A DNA stretch of 64,000 nt from Thermodesulforhabdus norvegica (GCF_900114975.1 NZ_FOUU01000001.1:124001-188000), one strand, 5' to 3'; shown: positions 18,246 through 27,021, numbered from the stretch's first letter. Program-made: numbers and translations. Notes: generated from the letters alone by a model not told the origin.

Positions 18246-20419
18246 CGTCTTTCTCCGACCTTTTCCCTTTCTTCAATAAGACGCTCTCTGAGCAGACTGT
18301 AGCGCTTTTGAAGCTTGGTGTTCTTCAGGGCCAGTGCCAGAGCTCTGTAAGTTCCGATCATGACCACCAGTTTTTTCCCTCGCGTCACGGCCGTGTATAC
18401 GAGATTTCTCTGAAGTAGCACATAGTGATGTGTCACAACGGGAAAGATGACAGCAGGGTATTCACTTCCCTGAGCCTTGTGAATGCTTATGGCATATGCA
18501 AGGGATAGTTCATCAAGTTCCGTCACATCGTACTCAATCACCCGCCCTTCGAAATCGACAAAAACCTTCTGGTACTCAAAATCAACCTTCACTATACGTC
18601 CCAGATCCCCGTTAAAAACGTCCTTCTCGTAGTTATTTCTTATCTGCATGACTTTATCGCCGGGACGAAACCTCATACCCCCGCGCTCGATCTGAATCGA
18701 ACCCGGGTTAAAAACATCCTGAAGTATTCGATTAAGAGCATAAGTCCCAAGGGGTCCCCGATTCATGGGAGTCAGGATTTGTACATCCTTTATCGGATCC
18801 AGTCCAAATCTTGCGGGAATACGTTCGGCACAAAGCTTGATCATTGTCCTGATAACATCCTCCGGATCCTCACGAACTATGAAGTAGAAATCCGACAGCC
18901 TGTCTTTCCTTCCATCATGCTTCAGCGGAAACTTACCCTCCCGAATCCTGTGAGAATTGATGATGATGGCACTTTTTCTGGCCTGACGGTAAATCGTGTT
19001 CAGCCTTATGACGCGAAAAACGCCCGATTCGATCAGGTCTCTTAAAACGTCCCCGGGTCCAACAGAGGGGAGCTGATCGGCATCGCCTACGAACACGAGG
19101 GAGGCTCCGTCCGGTACGGCCTTGAGGAAATGATAAAGCAGCACCAGATCCAGCATGGATGTCTCATCTATAACAAAAACGTCACCTTTCAGAGGGTTCC
19201 TTTCATTACGAGAAAACCCTCCGTCACGGGGTGAATATTCCAGAAGCCTGTGAATGGTGGAAGCTCTCTGGCCTGTGGATTCTTCAAGGCGCTTTGCAGC
19301 ACGACCCGTAGGCGCCGCAAGCACAATGCGCTCATTCAACACCCTGGAGGCTTCAACCAGGGCTTTCACCAGCGTGGTTTTTCCCGTTCCCGGTCCTCCG
19401 GTTATGAGGGTTACTCCCGACGAAAGCGCCGTAGAAAGAGCCTCCTTCTGTCGGTCGTCCAGAGCAAAAGGCAATTTATTCTGAACGTACTCAATAATCG
19501 GACCAATCGGGGGAAGCGGCCTTGGCATCGCTGCTATTCTGGCAAGCCTCTGAGCCGCACCCACCTCACACCTGTGAAAACCCGGCAGATATACGAAATT
19601 ATCCCCTCCGGACCGATTATCACGAAGGACCAGATTGGCCCGTTCCAGCTCTTCAAGTCCCAGGAGAAGGGTAGCCCGAGAGATACCCAGTTTGTCGGAA
19701 ACGACGTCCAGCAAAAGATGTTCTGGATAACATACATGCCCGTCGGATCCCACTTCATGAAGCATGTACAAAATTGCTCCTTTTGCCCTTATTAGGGAAT
19801 CGGGAGGGATACCCAGGGCCATGGCAATCTTATCGGCCGATATAAAACCTATTCCGTGAACGTCTATGGCAACGCGGTAGGGATCGCTTTTAAGGACGTT
19901 AAGAGACTCTTTCCCGTAACAGCGGAAGATTCTATGGGCATAACTTCCGGGCAACCCGTGATTTTGCATAAACTGCATGAGCTCGCGTATGTCCTTCTGT
20001 TCATCCCAGGCTTTTTTTATGCACTCGAGCCTCACCGGGCCGATGCCATCGACTTCACGAAGCCGATCAGGATCCTTTTCCATAACGTCAAAGGTCTTCT
20101 CACCGAATTTTGCAACAATCCGATCGGCCAGAACCGGGCCAATTCCCCTTATCATTCCGGAACCCAGATAGCGCCTCATGGCCTCCAGAGAGGAAGGAAG
20201 AAGAGACCTGTAAGACTTTGCTTTAAATTGGCGGCCGTATTTTTCGTGTATTGCCCACTGCCCTGTTAACTCAAGGAACTCACCAGGCGACACATCAAAA
20301 AAATACCCTGTAGCCGTGACGGGATCCGACACACCCGGTACACGAAGACGAATTACGCCGTAACCGTCCTCGTCACTCACAAAAGTTACCCGTTCGACCT
20401 CTCCTCGAATGACTTCCAC
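18242..20419 (-). CDS. recD2: ATP-dependent DNA helicase RecD2
   Basis: RecD2 is a 5'-3' superfamily 1B helicase found without RecBC. The N-terminal part has the RecD2-specific OB-like start and helix-hairpin-helix repeats (GMIRGIGPVLADRIVAKFG near residue 93, VDGIGPVRLECI near 125). Helicase motifs follow: I VTLITGGPGTGKTTLVKAL near 337, II FVIDETSMLD, III VFVGDADQLPSVGPGDVLRDL, and VI YAISIHKAQGSEYPAVI plus VYTAVTRGKK near the C-terminus. The 725-residue length is typical. It is the first gene of the 17.5-kb minus-strand run. Confidence 0.95.
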   Translation of the reverse strand: MEVIRGEVERVTFVSDEDGYGVIRLRVPGVSDPVTATGYFFDVSPGEFLELTGQWAIHEKYGRQFKAKSYRSLLPSSLEAMRRYLGSGMIRGIGPVLADRIVAKFGEKTFDVMEKDPDRLREVDGIGPVRLECIKKAWDEQKDIRELMQFMQNHGLPGSYAHRIFRCYGKESLNVLKSDPYRVAIDVHGIGFISADKIAMALGIPPDSLIRAKGAILYMLHEVGSDGHVCYPEHLLLDVVSDKLGISRATLLLGLEELERANLVLRDNRSGGDNFVYLPGFHRCEVGAAQRLARIAAMPRPLPPIGPIIEYVQNKLPFALDDRQKEALSTALSSGVTLITGGPGTGKTTLVKALVEASRVLNERIVLAAPTGRAAKRLEESTGQRASTIHRLLEYSPRDGGFSRNERNPLKGDVFVIDETSMLDLVLLYHFLKAVPDGASLVFVGDADQLPSVGPGDVLRDLIESGVFRVIRLNTIYRQARKSAIIINSHRIREGKFPLKHDGRKDRLSDFYFIVREDPEDVIRTMIKLCAERIPARFGLDPIKDVQILTPMNRGPLGTYALNRILQDVFNPGSIQIERGGMRFRPGDKVMQIRNNYEKDVFNGDLGRIVKVDFEYQKVFVDFEGRVIEYDVTELDELSLAYAISIHKAQGSEYPAVIFPVVTHHYVLLQRNLVYTAVTRGKKLVVMIGTYRALALALKNTKLQKRYSLLRERLIEEREKVGERR

Positions 20420-20576
20420 AACAACCTATCCTCAGACGGCTTCATCTCCCAGCCCCGACGTCTTTAGCATAAGTTCTAGAGACATAACATTCTTTTCTCT
20501 TTTGACACAATTGGCAATCGTATCTAATATTTTGAATGGGCTGAACGAATAAATCGCACATTCCGAGGTGCAACTT

Positions 20577-20816
20577 ATGTCTCTTTACATCAAGACGGAT
20601 GACTACCGAAAATACGGGGTCACCAAGAGTTCTGACCTGCGAAAAATAAAATCCATCGTCCAGAGAGAGCTTAACATCTATCCTCTTTACGTCTCCTTTG
20701 TAAACGGTAAGGAATTCATCCGGGTGGATTTCCTCAGGCCTCGAGGTCGCAGGAATCGTCACGGAAGGCATGGAAGAAATTCATCCCACAGACGCAGAAA
20801 AAACTTCGGTAGCTGA
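20577..20816 (+). CDS. small conserved-looking basic protein, unknown
   Basis: ATG 20577 has GAGG at 20565-20568, eight bases upstream, and gives 79 residues. The first 55 residues read like a compact alpha/beta domain (SLYIKTDDYRKYGV, LRKIKSIVQRELNIYPLYV, SFVNGKEFIRVDFLRP). The last 25 are an Arg/His/Gly-rich tail (RGRRNRHGRHGRNSSHRRR) that suggests nucleic-acid contact. I do not recognise the family. An open frame on the other strand (20442-20771) overlaps it, but codon choice, Shine-Dalgarno and composition favour this one. Confidence 0.6.
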   Translation: MSLYIKTDDYRKYGVTKSSDLRKIKSIVQRELNIYPLYVSFVNGKEFIRVDFLRPRGRRNRHGRHGRNSSHRRRKNFGS

Positions 20817-20865
20817 TAATATCAGGCCTTTGGGTCGGAATGCCTGAGGAGGGTATTTCGATCCC

Positions 20866-20923
20866 GGAAGGGTTGCAGCACAGTAAAATCCGGCCTTCCT
20901 TCAGAACTGCCTGCAACCCTTCC
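20866..20923. repeat. 13-bp perfect inverted repeat with 32-base loop
   Basis: GGAAGGGTTGCAG at 20866-20878 is the exact reverse complement of CTGCAACCCTTCC at 20911-20923. The loop holds a further GGCCTTCCTTC. It lies between two small plus-strand genes, 42 bases before the next start. It could be a terminator for the upstream gene, a structured leader of the downstream gene, or a relic of a mobile element. There is no T-run directly after the 3' arm (AAAAAAGG follows). Confidence 0.6.
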
Positions 20924-20964
20924 AAAAAAGGTGACCGTTAAGCCTGTTGAGAGAGGGCGGATTT

Positions 20965-21156
20965 ATGCACCCTGATGACGAAAAATTCCTGAAGATGGCG
21001 AAAGAAATAGTCGTCAAATTCATAGAACTGGGGCGGATCTCCCCGTCCAACTTTGAAACCCACTTTCACGAAATCTTCTGGGCCATAAAAAAGACCGCCA
21101 TGTCAACTCAGGGGGTTGATGTAGAAAAGATTTTAAAGGAAGATCAATCCGGGTGA
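20965..21156 (+). CDS. small helical protein, possibly MucR N-terminal-like
   Basis: ATG 20965 is preceded by GAGAGGGCGG and gives 63 residues; an upstream in-frame TTG at 20947 is less likely. The sequence FLKMAKEIVVKFIELGRISPSNFETHFHEIFWAIKKT resembles the helical N-terminal half of MucR/Ros regulators (a TAEIV-SAYV-N-S-L--LI-VH-AL pattern). It has no zinc-finger half. The resemblance is weak, so I would treat it as a conserved hypothetical protein. It converges on acpP with a hairpin between them. Confidence 0.6.
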   Translation: MHPDDEKFLKMAKEIVVKFIELGRISPSNFETHFHEIFWAIKKTAMSTQGVDVEKILKEDQSG

Positions 21157-21178
21157 GAAGAGGCTTCCGCCCCTTCTC
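21155..21178. terminator. hairpin between convergent genes
   Basis: GAGAAGAGG at 21155-21163 pairs with CCCTTCTC at 21171-21178 with one bulged A and a 7-base loop. It sits directly after the stop of the 63-residue gene and before the acpP stop, as expected of a bidirectional terminator. There is only a short pyrimidine run after it on the plus strand (TTCAACTTTCC). Confidence 0.45.
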
Positions 21179-21192
21179 TTCAACTTTCCGCT

Positions 21193-21444
21193 TTAAGAAG
21201 CTGCGGCCACAACTCTGTCTATGTAATCGAATATGTCCTGAACGGTGCGAATGTTTTCGGCATCTTCATCGGGTATTTCTATGTCGAACTCTTCCTCCAG
21301 CGCCATAACGAGCTCCACAACATCAAGCGAATCCGCTCCAAGATCGTCCACTACATGAGCCTCGGGTTTCACGTCTTCTTTTTCTACCCCCAGCTTTTCC
21401 ACGATGAGGTCGACAACCCGCTGTTTAATGGCCTCCTTATCCAT
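21193..21444 (-). CDS. acpP: acyl carrier protein
   Basis: The 83-residue acidic four-helix protein contains [31 protein letters not shown]. Ser39 in the ADSLD motif is the phosphopantetheine attachment site, so it carries fatty-acid intermediates. The start has AGGAGG upstream. It lies 14 bases after a TetR-type regulator on the same strand rather than in a fab cluster, so it may serve a specialised role or simply be relocated. Confidence 0.95.
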   Translation of the reverse strand: MDKEAIKQRVVDLIVEKLGVEKEDVKPEAHVVDDLGADSLDVVELVMALEEEFDIEIPDEDAENIRTVQDIFDYIDRVVAAAS

Positions 21445-21458
21445 CTCCTACCTCCTGC

Positions 21459-22388
21459 TTAAATCTGTTTTTCCAGTTTCTCCCGTTCCTTCTCGGTTAT
21501 AACCCCGTAAAGCAGAATCTCCGAAGCGACGGGCAGGTCGTCCAGAAGAGAATAATCACAACCGTGGTCAAGCCATTTCTGCACAATACCGTGTAAAAAC
21601 CCCATAAAGCCGTAGAAGGTTGTTTCAAAGTGCAGAGGTTTGAAAATCCCCGATCGTGTGGCTTCAAAGATTTTCTTCTTGAGGGGATATAGCCTTCTGA
21701 GGGCACGCTTTATGTAAATGCCGTGCTCCTCTGCCTTCCATTCTCGTAAAATCAGCCGGTACAACCCCCGGTAATGCTCAAAAAACCTCAGATAAACCTG
21801 AAAGCATCTGTAAATCGTGTCAACGACGTCAAGTTCCGGAGAATTAATGATTTGCTGTATTTCATCGTCCAGCCCTTTGAGGCGCACTTCTAAAAGGGCA
21901 TGATACAGTTCATCCTTACTCTTAAAGTACCTGTAAAGGGTCCCCTTACCCACCCCGGCAACCTGAGCGATTTCTTCCATCGTGGCTTCGTGATAGCCTC
22001 TCTTTGAAAACACTGAAAGAGCCGCATCGAGAATCCTTTCGACAACGGGCTGTAATGACCGGTGCCCCGATCCTTCTCCCTCGACATTCAGATATTCGCG
22101 AAATTCCAGAAGTAGTCCCAGGCCCTGAATCAGAGGAGAACAGACCTCTCGATTCCGACACAGCCCTTCCACAAGGGCTTTCAGCATCCCCGGGTCTATA
22201 AGGGTTACCTTCTTAAAAAGAGCTTTCAGAAAGGGAGCATGCTGGTGCTCGGGCATTTCTCTAAGAAACTTCGCAGAGGTTCTTACCCACTCAGCCCTGG
22301 GCTTCTGGAGGACGGAGTCAACATGGTCCATAGGGATCGGATTACCGGAAGCCTGATTGCCGGGCTCGGAAGGCAAGATTTCCGTCAC
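21459..22388 (-). CDS. TetR/AcrR family regulator with a long N-terminal extension
   Basis: The start is GTG 22388 with GAGGGAG upstream; an internal ATG at 22331 lacks a ribosome site. The TetR helix-turn-helix (ILDAALSVFSKRGYHEATMEEIAQVAGVGKGTLYRYFKSKDEL) begins only near residue 110, where most TetR proteins start at residue 10. The first 110 residues are mainly helical and unrecognised. A perfect 14-bp palindrome 30 bases upstream suggests autoregulation. It sits 14 bases before acpP on the same strand, so it may control a lipid function. Confidence 0.88.
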   Translation of the reverse strand: MTEILPSEPGNQASGNPIPMDHVDSVLQKPRAEWVRTSAKFLREMPEHQHAPFLKALFKKVTLIDPGMLKALVEGLCRNREVCSPLIQGLGLLLEFREYLNVEGEGSGHRSLQPVVERILDAALSVFSKRGYHEATMEEIAQVAGVGKGTLYRYFKSKDELYHALLEVRLKGLDDEIQQIINSPELDVVDTIYRCFQVYLRFFEHYRGLYRLILREWKAEEHGIYIKRALRRLYPLKKKIFEATRSGIFKPLHFETTFYGFMGFLHGIVQKWLDHGCDYSLLDDLPVASEILLYGVITEKEREKLEKQI

Positions 22389-22417
22389 AGGTCTCCCTCG
22401 GTTGCCGTCGTTGTGGT

Positions 22418-22431
22418 ACTGACCGGTCAGT
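22418..22431. promoter_or_regulatory. palindromic operator candidate upstream of TetR gene
   Basis: ACTGACCGGTCAGT at 22418-22431 is a perfect 14-bp palindrome, 30 bases before the GTG start of the TetR-type gene at 21459-22388. It lies in the divergent region before the EF-G gene. TetR proteins usually bind such palindromes to repress themselves. No binding data are implied. Confidence 0.6.
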
Positions 22432-22614
22432 CTTATCCATCATCTAATCCTTCCCGTCAAGAAGATTTTTCCGAAAACATCCATTTTTTCAAAGATCACC
22501 CCCAAAAGACCTTGACTTACCTGAAATCAATAAACTATGTTCTCAAACTGCTTGAGTATCATCCGGCGGGATCTATACACCAAAGCCAAATAAAAACGGG
22601 GAATGGGGAGCAAA

Positions 22615-24699
22615 ATGAAAAACGGTTCAAACATAAGAACTTTCGCATTGGTAGCCCACACAGGCGCAGGAAAAACCTCCCTTGCAGAAGCCTTGCTCTA
22701 CACCGCAGGAGTTACTACAAGGCTCAATAAGGTCGATCAGGGAAATTCCCTGCTGGACTACGAACCCGAGGAAATCAAAAGAAAGATCACCATTTCCACA
22801 TCCTTCTGCACCTTTGAATGGAATAAACACATCTTTAATCTTATAGACACTCCCGGCGATTTTAACTTCATCGGCGACATGCAGATGGCCCTGCACGGTG
22901 CCGACGGGGTCATCGTGGTCGTGGATGCCGTAGATGGAATCAAGGTCCAGACCGAAAAAGCCTGGGAGCTGGCAGACGCCCTTGAGCATCCTCGTTTTAT
23001 CTTCATAAGCAAAATCGACAGAGAACGTGCCGATTTCCAGAAAACCGTCGATGAAATAGTCGCCAACTTCGGAGACGTCTGCGTCCCCCTTATCGTTCCT
23101 GTCGGGGCCGGAGAAGACTTCAAAGGCGTGGTAAACGTCCTTGAACAAAAGGCTTACATGTACGGCGATGACGAGTCGGGAAAGTTTGAGGTAACCGAAC
23201 CACCTGCGGATCTGGCAGATCTGGTTGAACAGTACCGTGAACAGATTATGGAAAGAGTTGCCGAATCAGACGACGAATTGCTGGAAAAATACCTGGAAGG
23301 AGAGGCCCTGACGCCGGAAGAAATTGAAGGGGGCATCAAAAAAGCGATAATCTCTCAGAAGCTCATACCAATAGCCTGTGGTTCCGGAGTCGCAAATAAG
23401 GGCATAGCGCAGCTTTTGAACCTTATTGAAAAGTACTTCCCCTCTCCCGTGGAACGAGGCCCAAGGAAGGCAACGGATCCGGCGGGGAATGAGGTTGAGC
23501 GTGCACCCTCCGAAGAAGAACCCTTCAGCGCTCTCGTGATCAAGACCCTGAGCGATCCCTATGCCGGGCGGCTTACGATCATGCGCGTATTTTCAGGGAA
23601 GCTCGTGCCGGATTCCACCGTGTATAATTCATCCAAGCAGACCAGGGAAAGATTCGGAAACATTTTGACCCTTCAGGGTAAAACCCAGAAACCCGTTCAG
23701 GAAGCACTGCCGGGCTCCATAGTGGCCGTAGCAAAGCTTAAGGACACCGCAACGGGGGATACCCTTTGTGATGAGAAAAACCCCGTGATTTTCAAAACTC
23801 TGCCTCTTCCACCCGTGGTTTATTCTCTTGCCATAGAACCCAAAACCAGAGGCGACGAAGAAAAAATCTTTTCGTCCTTAGCACGGCTTATGGAAGAAGA
23901 CGTGGCCCTCAAGCTGGAGCGGAATGACGAAACGAAAGAGATGGTTATCTCGGGAATGGGAGAAATCCACATAGAGGCAACGGTAGAAAAACTTCAGAGG
24001 AAGTACGGAGTGGAAGTAAATCTCCGTCTGCCCAAAGTGCCCTATAAAGAAACCATCAAAGGCAAAGCAAGGGTTCAGGGTAAGTACAAGAAGCAGACAG
24101 GAGGACGGGGACAATACGGAGACTGCTGGATTGAGATGGAGCCGTTGCCAAGAGGCGAAGGCTTTCAGTTCGTCGATAAGATAGTTGGAGGCGTGATACC
24201 AAAGCAGTTCATCCCTGCCGTGGAAAAAGGTATTGTTGAAGCGGCTCAGGAGGGAGTGCTGGCCGGATATCCTATGATAGATTTCAAGGTGGACCTCGTG
24301 GACGGGTCCTATCATTCCGTTGACTCTTCGGAACTGGCTTTTAAGATCGCCGGATCCATGGCCTTTAAGAAGGCCGCCATGGAGGCAAAGCCGACTCTGC
24401 TGGAACCCATAATGTACATGGAAATAGTCGTTCCCGACGATTGCATGGGGGATGTCATAGGCGATCTGAACGGCCGGAGAGGCAAAGTGCTCGGTATGGA
24501 AAGCAAAGGGAAGAAGCAAATTATAAAGGCCCATGTTCCCCTTGCAGAGGTCCAGAGGTATGCTGCCGATCTTCGCTCCATGACGGCAGGACGCGGAATG
24601 TTCACCATGAGATTCGACCATTACGAAGAGGTTCCCGCTCATCTTCAGGAAAAAATAATAGAGCAGGCCAAGGCCGAAGCTGAAAAAGAAGGTCGTTAG
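22615..24699 (+). CDS. fusA: elongation factor G (EF-G, variant type)
   Basis: This is a translational GTPase. I chose ATG 22615 with GGGGAG six bases upstream (694 residues); an in-frame ATG at 22603 lacks that spacing. Domain order is normal: G1 VAHTGAGKTSL near residue 12, G3 DTPGD, G4 here SKID instead of NKxD, then domain II (FSALVIKTLSDPYAGRLTIMRVFSG), III, IV (GRGQYGDCWIEM) and V (GDVIGDLNGRRGKVLGME). The SxID-type G4 motif and the LVAHTGAGKTSL start match the EF-G II/FusA-like paralogues of Desulfobacterota, so another EF-G gene may exist. It is monocistronic between a TetR gene and mog. Confidence 0.92.
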   Translation: MKNGSNIRTFALVAHTGAGKTSLAEALLYTAGVTTRLNKVDQGNSLLDYEPEEIKRKITISTSFCTFEWNKHIFNLIDTPGDFNFIGDMQMALHGADGVIVVVDAVDGIKVQTEKAWELADALEHPRFIFISKIDRERADFQKTVDEIVANFGDVCVPLIVPVGAGEDFKGVVNVLEQKAYMYGDDESGKFEVTEPPADLADLVEQYREQIMERVAESDDELLEKYLEGEALTPEEIEGGIKKAIISQKLIPIACGSGVANKGIAQLLNLIEKYFPSPVERGPRKATDPAGNEVERAPSEEEPFSALVIKTLSDPYAGRLTIMRVFSGKLVPDSTVYNSSKQTRERFGNILTLQGKTQKPVQEALPGSIVAVAKLKDTATGDTLCDEKNPVIFKTLPLPPVVYSLAIEPKTRGDEEKIFSSLARLMEEDVALKLERNDETKEMVISGMGEIHIEATVEKLQRKYGVEVNLRLPKVPYKETIKGKARVQGKYKKQTGGRGQYGDCWIEMEPLPRGEGFQFVDKIVGGVIPKQFIPAVEKGIVEAAQEGVLAGYPMIDFKVDLVDGSYHSVDSSELAFKIAGSMAFKKAAMEAKPTLLEPIMYMEIVVPDDCMGDVIGDLNGRRGKVLGMESKGKKQIIKAHVPLAEVQRYAADLRSMTAGRGMFTMRFDHYEEVPAHLQEKIIEQAKAEAEKEGR

Positions 24700-24707
24700 T
24701 GTGGCAC

Positions 24708-24732
24708 GGGGAGCGGCAAAAATACGCTCCCC
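24708..24732 (+). terminator. hairpin after EF-G gene
   Basis: GGGGAGCG at 24708-24715 pairs perfectly with CGCTCCCC at 24725-24732 around a 9-base loop containing AAAAATA. It follows the EF-G stop by 8 bases and precedes mog. There is a weak pyrimidine run after it (CTTCACCC). Confidence 0.5.
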
Positions 24733-24758
24733 CTTCACCCGAAATTCGGATTACGTCG

Positions 24759-25256
24759 ATGATAAAGGCGGCCATTATCACCGTCAGTGATCGGTGCTCA
24801 CGGGGTCAGAGAGAAGACCTGACGGGGGAAGCCCTCAGGGTCTTGCTGGAAGAAGACGGATTTCACGTTGCCGAAAAGGTCATAGTTCCCGATGAAAGAG
24901 ATGAAATCGTACGAAAATTAATAGAGTTCTCGGATGTTAAGGGTTACGAGCTTATAGTTACCAACGGCGGCACCGGGGTAAGCCCTCGAGATGTTACGCC
25001 CGATGCGACGAGAGAAGTAATAGAAAGGGAAGTTCCCGGCATGGCCGAAGCCATGAGAATGGAAAGCTTCAGGATAACCCCTCATGCTCTGATTTCCCGA
25101 GCCGTCGTGGGCATAAGAAAGCAGAGCCTGATCGTAAACCTTCCCGGAAGCCCAAAAGGCGCAAAGGAAAATTATCAGGTCATTCGTAAGGCCATCCCTC
25201 ACGCCCTGGAAAAAATTCGGGGGAGCACTGAAGAATGCGCTCCCCCGGGTTCGTAA
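24759..25256 (+). CDS. mog: molybdopterin adenylyltransferase Mog/MoaB
   Basis: The protein adenylates molybdopterin before molybdenum insertion. ATG 24759 gives 165 residues, normal for Mog. Motifs are AAIITVSDRCSRGQREDLTG at the start, LIVTNGGTGVSPRDVTPDATREVIEREVPGMAEAMR (the MPT-binding GGTG loop and the VIEREVPG segment) near residue 65, and LIVNLPGSPKGAKENY near residue 128. A GTG 60 bases further upstream is in frame but overlaps the EF-G terminator hairpin and adds no family sequence. Confidence 0.93.
   Translation: MIKAAIITVSDRCSRGQREDLTGEALRVLLEEDGFHVAEKVIVPDERDEIVRKLIEFSDVKGYELIVTNGGTGVSPRDVTPDATREVIEREVPGMAEAMRMESFRITPHALISRAVVGIRKQSLIVNLPGSPKGAKENYQVIRKAIPHALEKIRGSTEECAPPGS
25218..25247. 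terminator. strong hairpin at the end of mog
   Basis: CGGGGGAGC at 25218-25226 pairs perfectly with GCTCCCCCG at 25239-25247 around a 12-base loop. It overlaps the last codons of mog and lies between mog and the convergent coiled-coil gene, so it may serve both strands. No T-run follows on the plus strand. Confidence 0.45.
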
Positions 25257-25270
25257 GAAAAAGTGACGAA

Positions 25271-25699
25271 TTATTCCGCGGGTTCTTCGGGCTTCTCGGT
25301 CTGCTCCTGCGCGGCTTCTGAAGACTCCAGTTTCTTTTTCCGGGCTTCAAACTTCTCTCTAATTTCTCGCTTCTTCTCTTCAAAAGCCCTCTCAATCTCC
25401 TCAATGATCTGATTGAACTGTGCTATGTCGGCTTCCGCCAGTTTCATCTTTTCCAGCTTTTCTTTTACGGAAGGAGCATTCTGCCAATCGGTTACGCCCT
25501 CTTTAATAAGACGATAGATCTCAAGGCCAAACTCGCTAAAAACTTTCTCCGCCTTCCGAGCGGCAAGCTTCTGACGAAGCTTCTGTTGCTGTTTCTTCAA
25601 GAGCTTCATCTTCCACTGAAGAGCGGTTTCACCATATTGTTGAGCGGTAAGAGCTGCCTTCTGTCCCATCACCTTAACTTTTTCAAAAAGATCCGCCAT
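25271..25699 (-). CDS. coiled-coil protein of unknown function
   Basis: The 142-residue protein is charged and almost entirely helical, with heptad-like runs (KLLKKQQQKLRQKLAARKAEKVF, then IEEIERAFEEKKREIREKF) and a disordered Glu/Pro/Ala tail. It has no signal peptide or known motif. Its start overlaps the end of the Mut7-C gene by 17 bases, so the two are probably translated together. I do not recognise a family. Confidence 0.7.
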   Translation of the reverse strand: MADLFEKVKVMGQKAALTAQQYGETALQWKMKLLKKQQQKLRQKLAARKAEKVFSEFGLEIYRLIKEGVTDWQNAPSVKEKLEKMKLAEADIAQFNQIIEEIERAFEEKKREIREKFEARKKKLESSEAAQEQTEKPEEPAE

Positions 25700-26192
25700 A
25701 ATCCCTACCTCCCTTTTCTGCTAAGGCCCTTTTTAAACTCTCAAGTTTACCCTGCATCCTCTCAACGTGACTTCCCGGCCAGTAAACCTTCCCGCAGGTG
25801 GGACACCGAAAAAACTCTTCCGTCGTTTCCCACACGTACTCAGGAACCATTCCGGTTACGGACCGGCGATCCACCTGCTCGAGAACGGCGTTGCAGCGGC
25901 CGCATCTGGAAAACCATTCGTCGTCATCCGGAAGGGCAAAATCCAGCACTTCGGCAAGCTCCACTATCTGATCGTCAAGATCGTTTGCAGAAATTACTAT
26001 AACTCCCTTCATCCCCTGCCACCTGCGATTCCGCGTCACAAAAACACGACCTTCCGATACGAGCCGTCTGACTTCATGGGGATACCTGACATAGACATAG
26101 AGCGTATCAAATCCCATAAAACGGAGCCATTTAGCCATCTTTCCGAGCATGGCATCAACCGCAAACCTCGGTACTTCGCAAAGCATGGCCAA
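25683..26192 (-). CDS. Mut7-C type PIN-like RNase domain protein with zinc ribbon
   Basis: The 169-residue protein starts RFAVDAMLGKMAKWLRFMGFDTLYV, the Mut7-C (DUF82) signature, and has VFVTRNRRW in the next strand. Two CxxC pairs (CGRCNAVL and CPTCGKVYWPGSHVERM) form a zinc ribbon near residues 112-155. These are predicted PIN-fold RNases, but the bacterial substrate is unknown. It overlaps the following coiled-coil gene by 17 bases. Confidence 0.87.
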   Translation of the reverse strand: MAMLCEVPRFAVDAMLGKMAKWLRFMGFDTLYVYVRYPHEVRRLVSEGRVFVTRNRRWQGMKGVIVISANDLDDQIVELAEVLDFALPDDDEWFSRCGRCNAVLEQVDRRSVTGMVPEYVWETTEEFFRCPTCGKVYWPGSHVERMQGKLESLKRALAEKGGRDYGGSF

Positions 26193-26283
26193 AAGCTTCG
26201 CCTTCCTTATCCGTCCGGGACGCTAATAAAAACCTTCTCAAAGGGCAAGGTTGCAATAAATACCACCCTGTCCGAAAGACCGG

Positions 26284-27021
26284 CTACAGGCGAAACACCT
26301 TAACGTCCCCGGGAAAAGATAACTTGTATACTTCCGTCTCTACACTCCGCAATTCAACCGTTTCAACATCCAGCCTGACAGATCCCTCTTCCGTGCTTAT
26401 CAATATATGCTGTGGATAGGTTCCCGAATCGGAGAATCTAAAAGGCGGATCGTATTCTACGATCACCTTCTTCTGCTCTCCGATTATTAATCTTCTAATC
26501 TCGTAGCCACTCCGCCTTTCGCCCATGTCGGGACCGCATCCTGAAATAAGTTCCCGAATTTTTTGAGGCGGAAATTCAACACCCAGAAGATACTTCGTCA
26601 GCTGGCTGCCATCCTTAGACAGATAGACTTCCTTCCTGGACGGTAGCCACACAAGATTATCCCTTTTCTCATCGAAAATCCCCACGGCCACCGTACCGCC
26701 CCATCCTGAAACCACATCAACCCTGATTCTTTCCGGAGCACTCCATATTACCAGCGTAAAGGCCCTTTCGGAACCTTCGACCACAACCCGGCCCTGAAGG
26801 CGACAGAAATACTGCTCCCAGAGAGCACAGCGATCGGCCGTTGCCACCCCGGATTTTTTCAGCTTTCCACCGAGATGCACGAACCCCGGCGTACAGGAAG
26901 AAAGGCACAGGATCAAGGAAATCAATCCCGTCAGATAAAGTGCAAAGGCTGCGAAGGAGCACAACCTCCGGCTTTTCGAGAAAATTTCCCTCCCAGATAT
27001 GCAAACATCCTCGAGTTTCAT
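26284..27021 (-). CDS. LolB/DUF4292-like outer membrane lipoprotein
   Basis: A hydrophobic segment (CSFAAFALYLTGLISLILCLSSC, about residues 21-43) ends in a lipobox LSSC, so it is a lipoprotein. The actual start may be later than the one given, because the N-region before the hydrophobic core is long. The mature part has alternating beta strands (LQGRVVVEG, FTLVIWSAPERIRVDVVSG, GIFDEKRDNLVWLPSRKEVYLS) resembling the LolA/LolB half-barrel that carries lipids. It follows the TPR lipoprotein by 3 bases. Role in outer-membrane lipid or lipoprotein traffic is inference. Confidence 0.7.
   Translation of the reverse strand: MKLEDVCISGREIFSKSRRLCSFAAFALYLTGLISLILCLSSCTPGFVHLGGKLKKSGVATADRCALWEQYFCRLQGRVVVEGSERAFTLVIWSAPERIRVDVVSGWGGTVAVGIFDEKRDNLVWLPSRKEVYLSKDGSQLTKYLLGVEFPPQKIRELISGCGPDMGERRSGYEIRRLIIGEQKKVIVEYDPPFRFSDSGTYPQHILISTEEGSVRLDVETVELRSVETEVYKLSFPGDVKVFRL

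Noticed and set aside
20442-20771. Minus-strand 109-codon frame with a CQLCQKRKEC motif
   Set aside because: It overlaps the 79-residue plus-strand gene, which has a better ribosome site and composition. I could not rule it out fully.
24699-25256. Upstream GTG start for mog at 24699
   Set aside because: The added 20 residues are read through the hairpin after the EF-G gene and are not part of the Mog family; ATG 24759 gives the normal length.
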